Made by a program: the position numbers and the translations under genes. The notes below the pieces were generated by a model, which was not told where the DNA came from, made no database searches, and saw only the letters and a program-made list of their open reading frames with translations. Of a DNA stretch of 64,000 nucleotides, positions 61,902 through 64,000 are shown piece after piece. The stretch's first letter is position 1; every line of letters starts with the position of its first letter. The stretch is taken from positions 8,600,817-8,664,816 of the forward strand of contig NC_079906.1 in assembly GCF_024868665.1 (NCBI RefSeq). The letters are read 5' to 3'. This DNA comes from Triplophysa rosa (Eukaryota > Chordata > Actinopteri > Cypriniformes > Nemacheilidae).

Positions 61902-63971
61902 TCATCCATCTTCCAATTTTTTCCTTTTCTTTTTCTTCTTTTTCTTTGTCAAATTTTCTGTTACAGTGTGCTGCTCATCTGGATCTCCATTAGATTGTTT
62001 CTCAAACTGAACAATAACTTTCTCACTTGCTTCTGTGGCCATTTTTCTTTTCCTTTTTCGCTTTCTTTTCTTTGGTACTGTGTCTGCAGTGTCATTCTCC
62101 CCTCCATCCTCTGTCTCTCCACTTTTCTTCTCTGCGAGGGGTGGAGCTGAAGGGGCAAGCAGATCTGAAACAGACACTGCAGCTTCTCGAAACCTCATCT
62201 CCATCTCACTGTCACTGTCACTGCATAGAGAGAGCGAAAGAAAAACATGTATTTCTTTAAAGCAACACTTTGTAGTTTATTCGACTTATGTCGAATAATA
62301 TCTCTAAAATGATTTTAGTGGTAGAACAACTCTTAACTAGATTAATTCTACTCCCGCTGCTACCTGAGCAGCCTCATAGCACCTACAAGCACTGTCTGTA
62401 AGGTCTGTGTTCGGGTCGGTACACACAGCCCATCCTGCTCGCGGGAGAGTGCGAAATGGACATTGACATCTAGTGGTTGAGCTTGGTATCGCAGTCCAAA
62501 TTCAAAATACTTGAACCCTAACCCTAAAGTTGTAAAATAATGTAATTTAATTCTTAGTTTGCAAAGTAATAGTACGGGGAAGGGTGGAATCTGCTATCTC
62601 AGACCCCGATCGTTTGATTGCTTACATGGCTGCAATATGCTGTGATTGTCGCCAACTAGCAAGCGAGCTGTCAAAATACACTACTGGGCAAATCGACAGT
62701 GGGCGGGGTCACATGGACCAAAACAAAAACAGCCATTCCGACATGGAACGCACATTTCAGAGTAGAATAACTGGCTATAGCATTGTTTTAAGACAACAAA
62801 TATATAAACTTAGCATGTTTCCTACACCTCTGCGAACATATTATGGTGTATTGTTTTGATTTAGTACAGTAAATTTGTTACAGAAAGCACCTTCAAACCA
62901 GAGCGTCCCAAACTTTCAACCAAGTCAAAAGTTTAAAATACTCCATTAATTTACATTTCATTTATTCACTTGGCAGACACTTATCCAAAGTGACTTACAA
63001 GTAGAAGAGCATTTAACATTTTGTCAACACGCTAAACAATACTGATAATTCATAAAGCCATATTACTGAAGCTGAAGCAAGCAAGGGAGAGAATGAACAA
63101 CATGAATGACACTTTCTTTTTAGACAAGAAAACATAGACAGTTATTAGTAAGTTAAGATACATTTGGAAAAGGTGTGTTTTGAGTTGTTTTTGAAAATTG
63201 TAATGGATGCTGCCAGTTCATTCCACCAGACGAACCATTCAATATAGTTATACGTTTTACTGCAAAAAGATTTGTTAATTATGTAGCTTCTGTAACACAT
63301 TTTGATGCAATTTGCAAACAGTATGCAGGGGTAAGGATTACAAATGCAATATATGTATTATTATCCTACCTTCACCAGAATATGATTAGCATATTACAGT
63401 ATTCTGTAGTACTCATTAGTTAATTGATAAACTGTAGTACTTTCATATATACTATAATGTTCAAAAACCCAACAAGACACATGCTAATATTTAACAGCAT
63501 TCCTGCCCATGTTTAGTTGTTTGTTATTTAAAAGGAGCAAATTAACTATACAGTATGTAGCATACTTTCATAATCATAAGTCAAACTCACCTAGAGCTGG
63601 GAACTGGGCGTCTCTTTTTTTGGGGTGGAGATAACTCTTCACGCTCCATCCATTTTCCAGGAGCAGAAGTGAAGAAGAGACGAAAACCTTTAAAAATTAC
63701 AAGAAATATTTCGAATGAATTTGAATGGAATTGAAAACGTGTAAAACCTGACAAAATTGAAAATAAAAGTGGTGGCTCAAAAACCGTGACCACTAGTTAA
63801 AATGATGCAAATAATAAAAAAGGGGCAAAATGTCAATTAATGATAGAAATGTGAATGCTTGCTTTAACGACAGCATGCACTTAATTTGGCATGGACACTC
63901 ACCTTCATCCTTCTCTTCGTCTGTACTTTTAGGCTGACAAGGTTGTGAAGCAACAGTATCAGAACACACCT
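61902..63971 (-). CDS. custos: Protein CUSTOS (C12orf43 orthologue), 3' part
   Basis: Three exons are seen on the minus strand: 63903-63971, 63591-63687 and 61902-62220. The 5' exons lie beyond the window. The frame is continuous: TVASQPCQPKSTDEEKDE, then GFRLFFTSAPGKWMEREE with a basic QKKRRPVPSS, then DSDSEMEMRFREAAVSVSDL, then two lysine/arginine blocks (PKKRKRKRKRK and KKKKKKKRKK) before the stop. The FRLFFTS and REAAVS.SDLL segments match human CUSTOS. The basic blocks are nuclear-localisation-like. CUSTOS is described as a nuclear-envelope-associated modulator of Wnt signalling. It is convergent with hnf1a, as in human. Confidence 0.9.
62256..62875. mobile_element. Repeat-like insert in a custos intron
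   Basis: Starts tttaaagcaacactttgtag, a phrase common at fish MITE ends, and contains ctagtggttgagcttggta and cggggtcacatgg. It includes short ccctaaccctaa (62514-62527), too short to call telomeric. The right boundary is uncertain. Confidence 0.4.
62945..63240 (-). repeat. SINE/LINE tail fragment, reverse orientation
   Basis: Contains ttggcagacacttatccaaa then gtgacttacaag, the reverse complement of the tail shared with 9477 and 26905. The following region has tgttttgagttgtttttgaa. Inside a custos intron. Confidence 0.55.
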
Positions 63972-64000
63972 CTGAAATACACCTAGTGTGTTTGTGTGTG

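Noticed and set aside
62514..62527. ccctaaccctaa telomere-like repeat
   Set aside because: Only two units; too short to indicate an interstitial telomere.

Overview
The window is nuclear DNA of a ray-finned fish, most likely a cypriniform. Protein-coding genes have GT-AG introns and vertebrate orthologues, and the intergenic DNA is AT-rich and full of MITEs, tRNA-type SINE pieces and a DIRS1-like retrotransposon of kinds common in cyprinids. There is no operon, CRISPR array or prokaryotic feature.

Layout. (1) 1-7.0 kb, minus strand: a tandemly duplicated immunoglobulin-superfamily receptor. The right copy (5529-6958) is intact and has two ITIM-like tyrosine motifs. The left copy (about 1365-2725) is a pseudogene. 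(2) 7.8-19.6 kb, plus: tmem233, whose 11.5-kb intron holds nested transposons: a DIRS1-like element inside a solo LTR, inside a hAT-type element, inside a palindromic MITE. (3) 22.4-27.8 kb, plus: prkab1 (AMPK beta-1). (4) 30.4-34.8 kb, plus: two tandem secreted phospholipase A2 genes of the group IB type. (5) 35.2-40.9 kb, minus: two C-type lectin-like type II membrane receptors with matching exon plans. (6) 42.1-43.8 kb, plus: cox6a1. (7) 45.4-51.4 kb, plus: hps4. (8) 53.0-54.1 kb, plus: a three-exon gene for a secreted protein that I cannot name with confidence. (9) 56.4-61.3 kb, plus: hnf1a, ten coding exons. (10) 61.9 kb to the window end, minus: the 3' part of custos (C12orf43 orthologue).

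From general knowledge, TMEM233, PRKAB1, PLA2G1B, COX6A1, HNF1A and C12orf43/CUSTOS all lie on human chromosome 12q24, so the block is largely conserved synteny. HPS4 (human 22q12), the lectins and the Ig receptors are additions. The genes do not form one pathway: they cover energy sensing (prkab1), respiration (cox6a1), lipid hydrolysis (pla2), lysosome-related organelle biogenesis (hps4), liver/gut/pancreas transcription (hnf1a) and immune recognition (Ig and lectin receptors). Exon coordinates come from splice consensus plus reading-frame continuity read by eye; in all complete models the exon lengths sum to a multiple of three.
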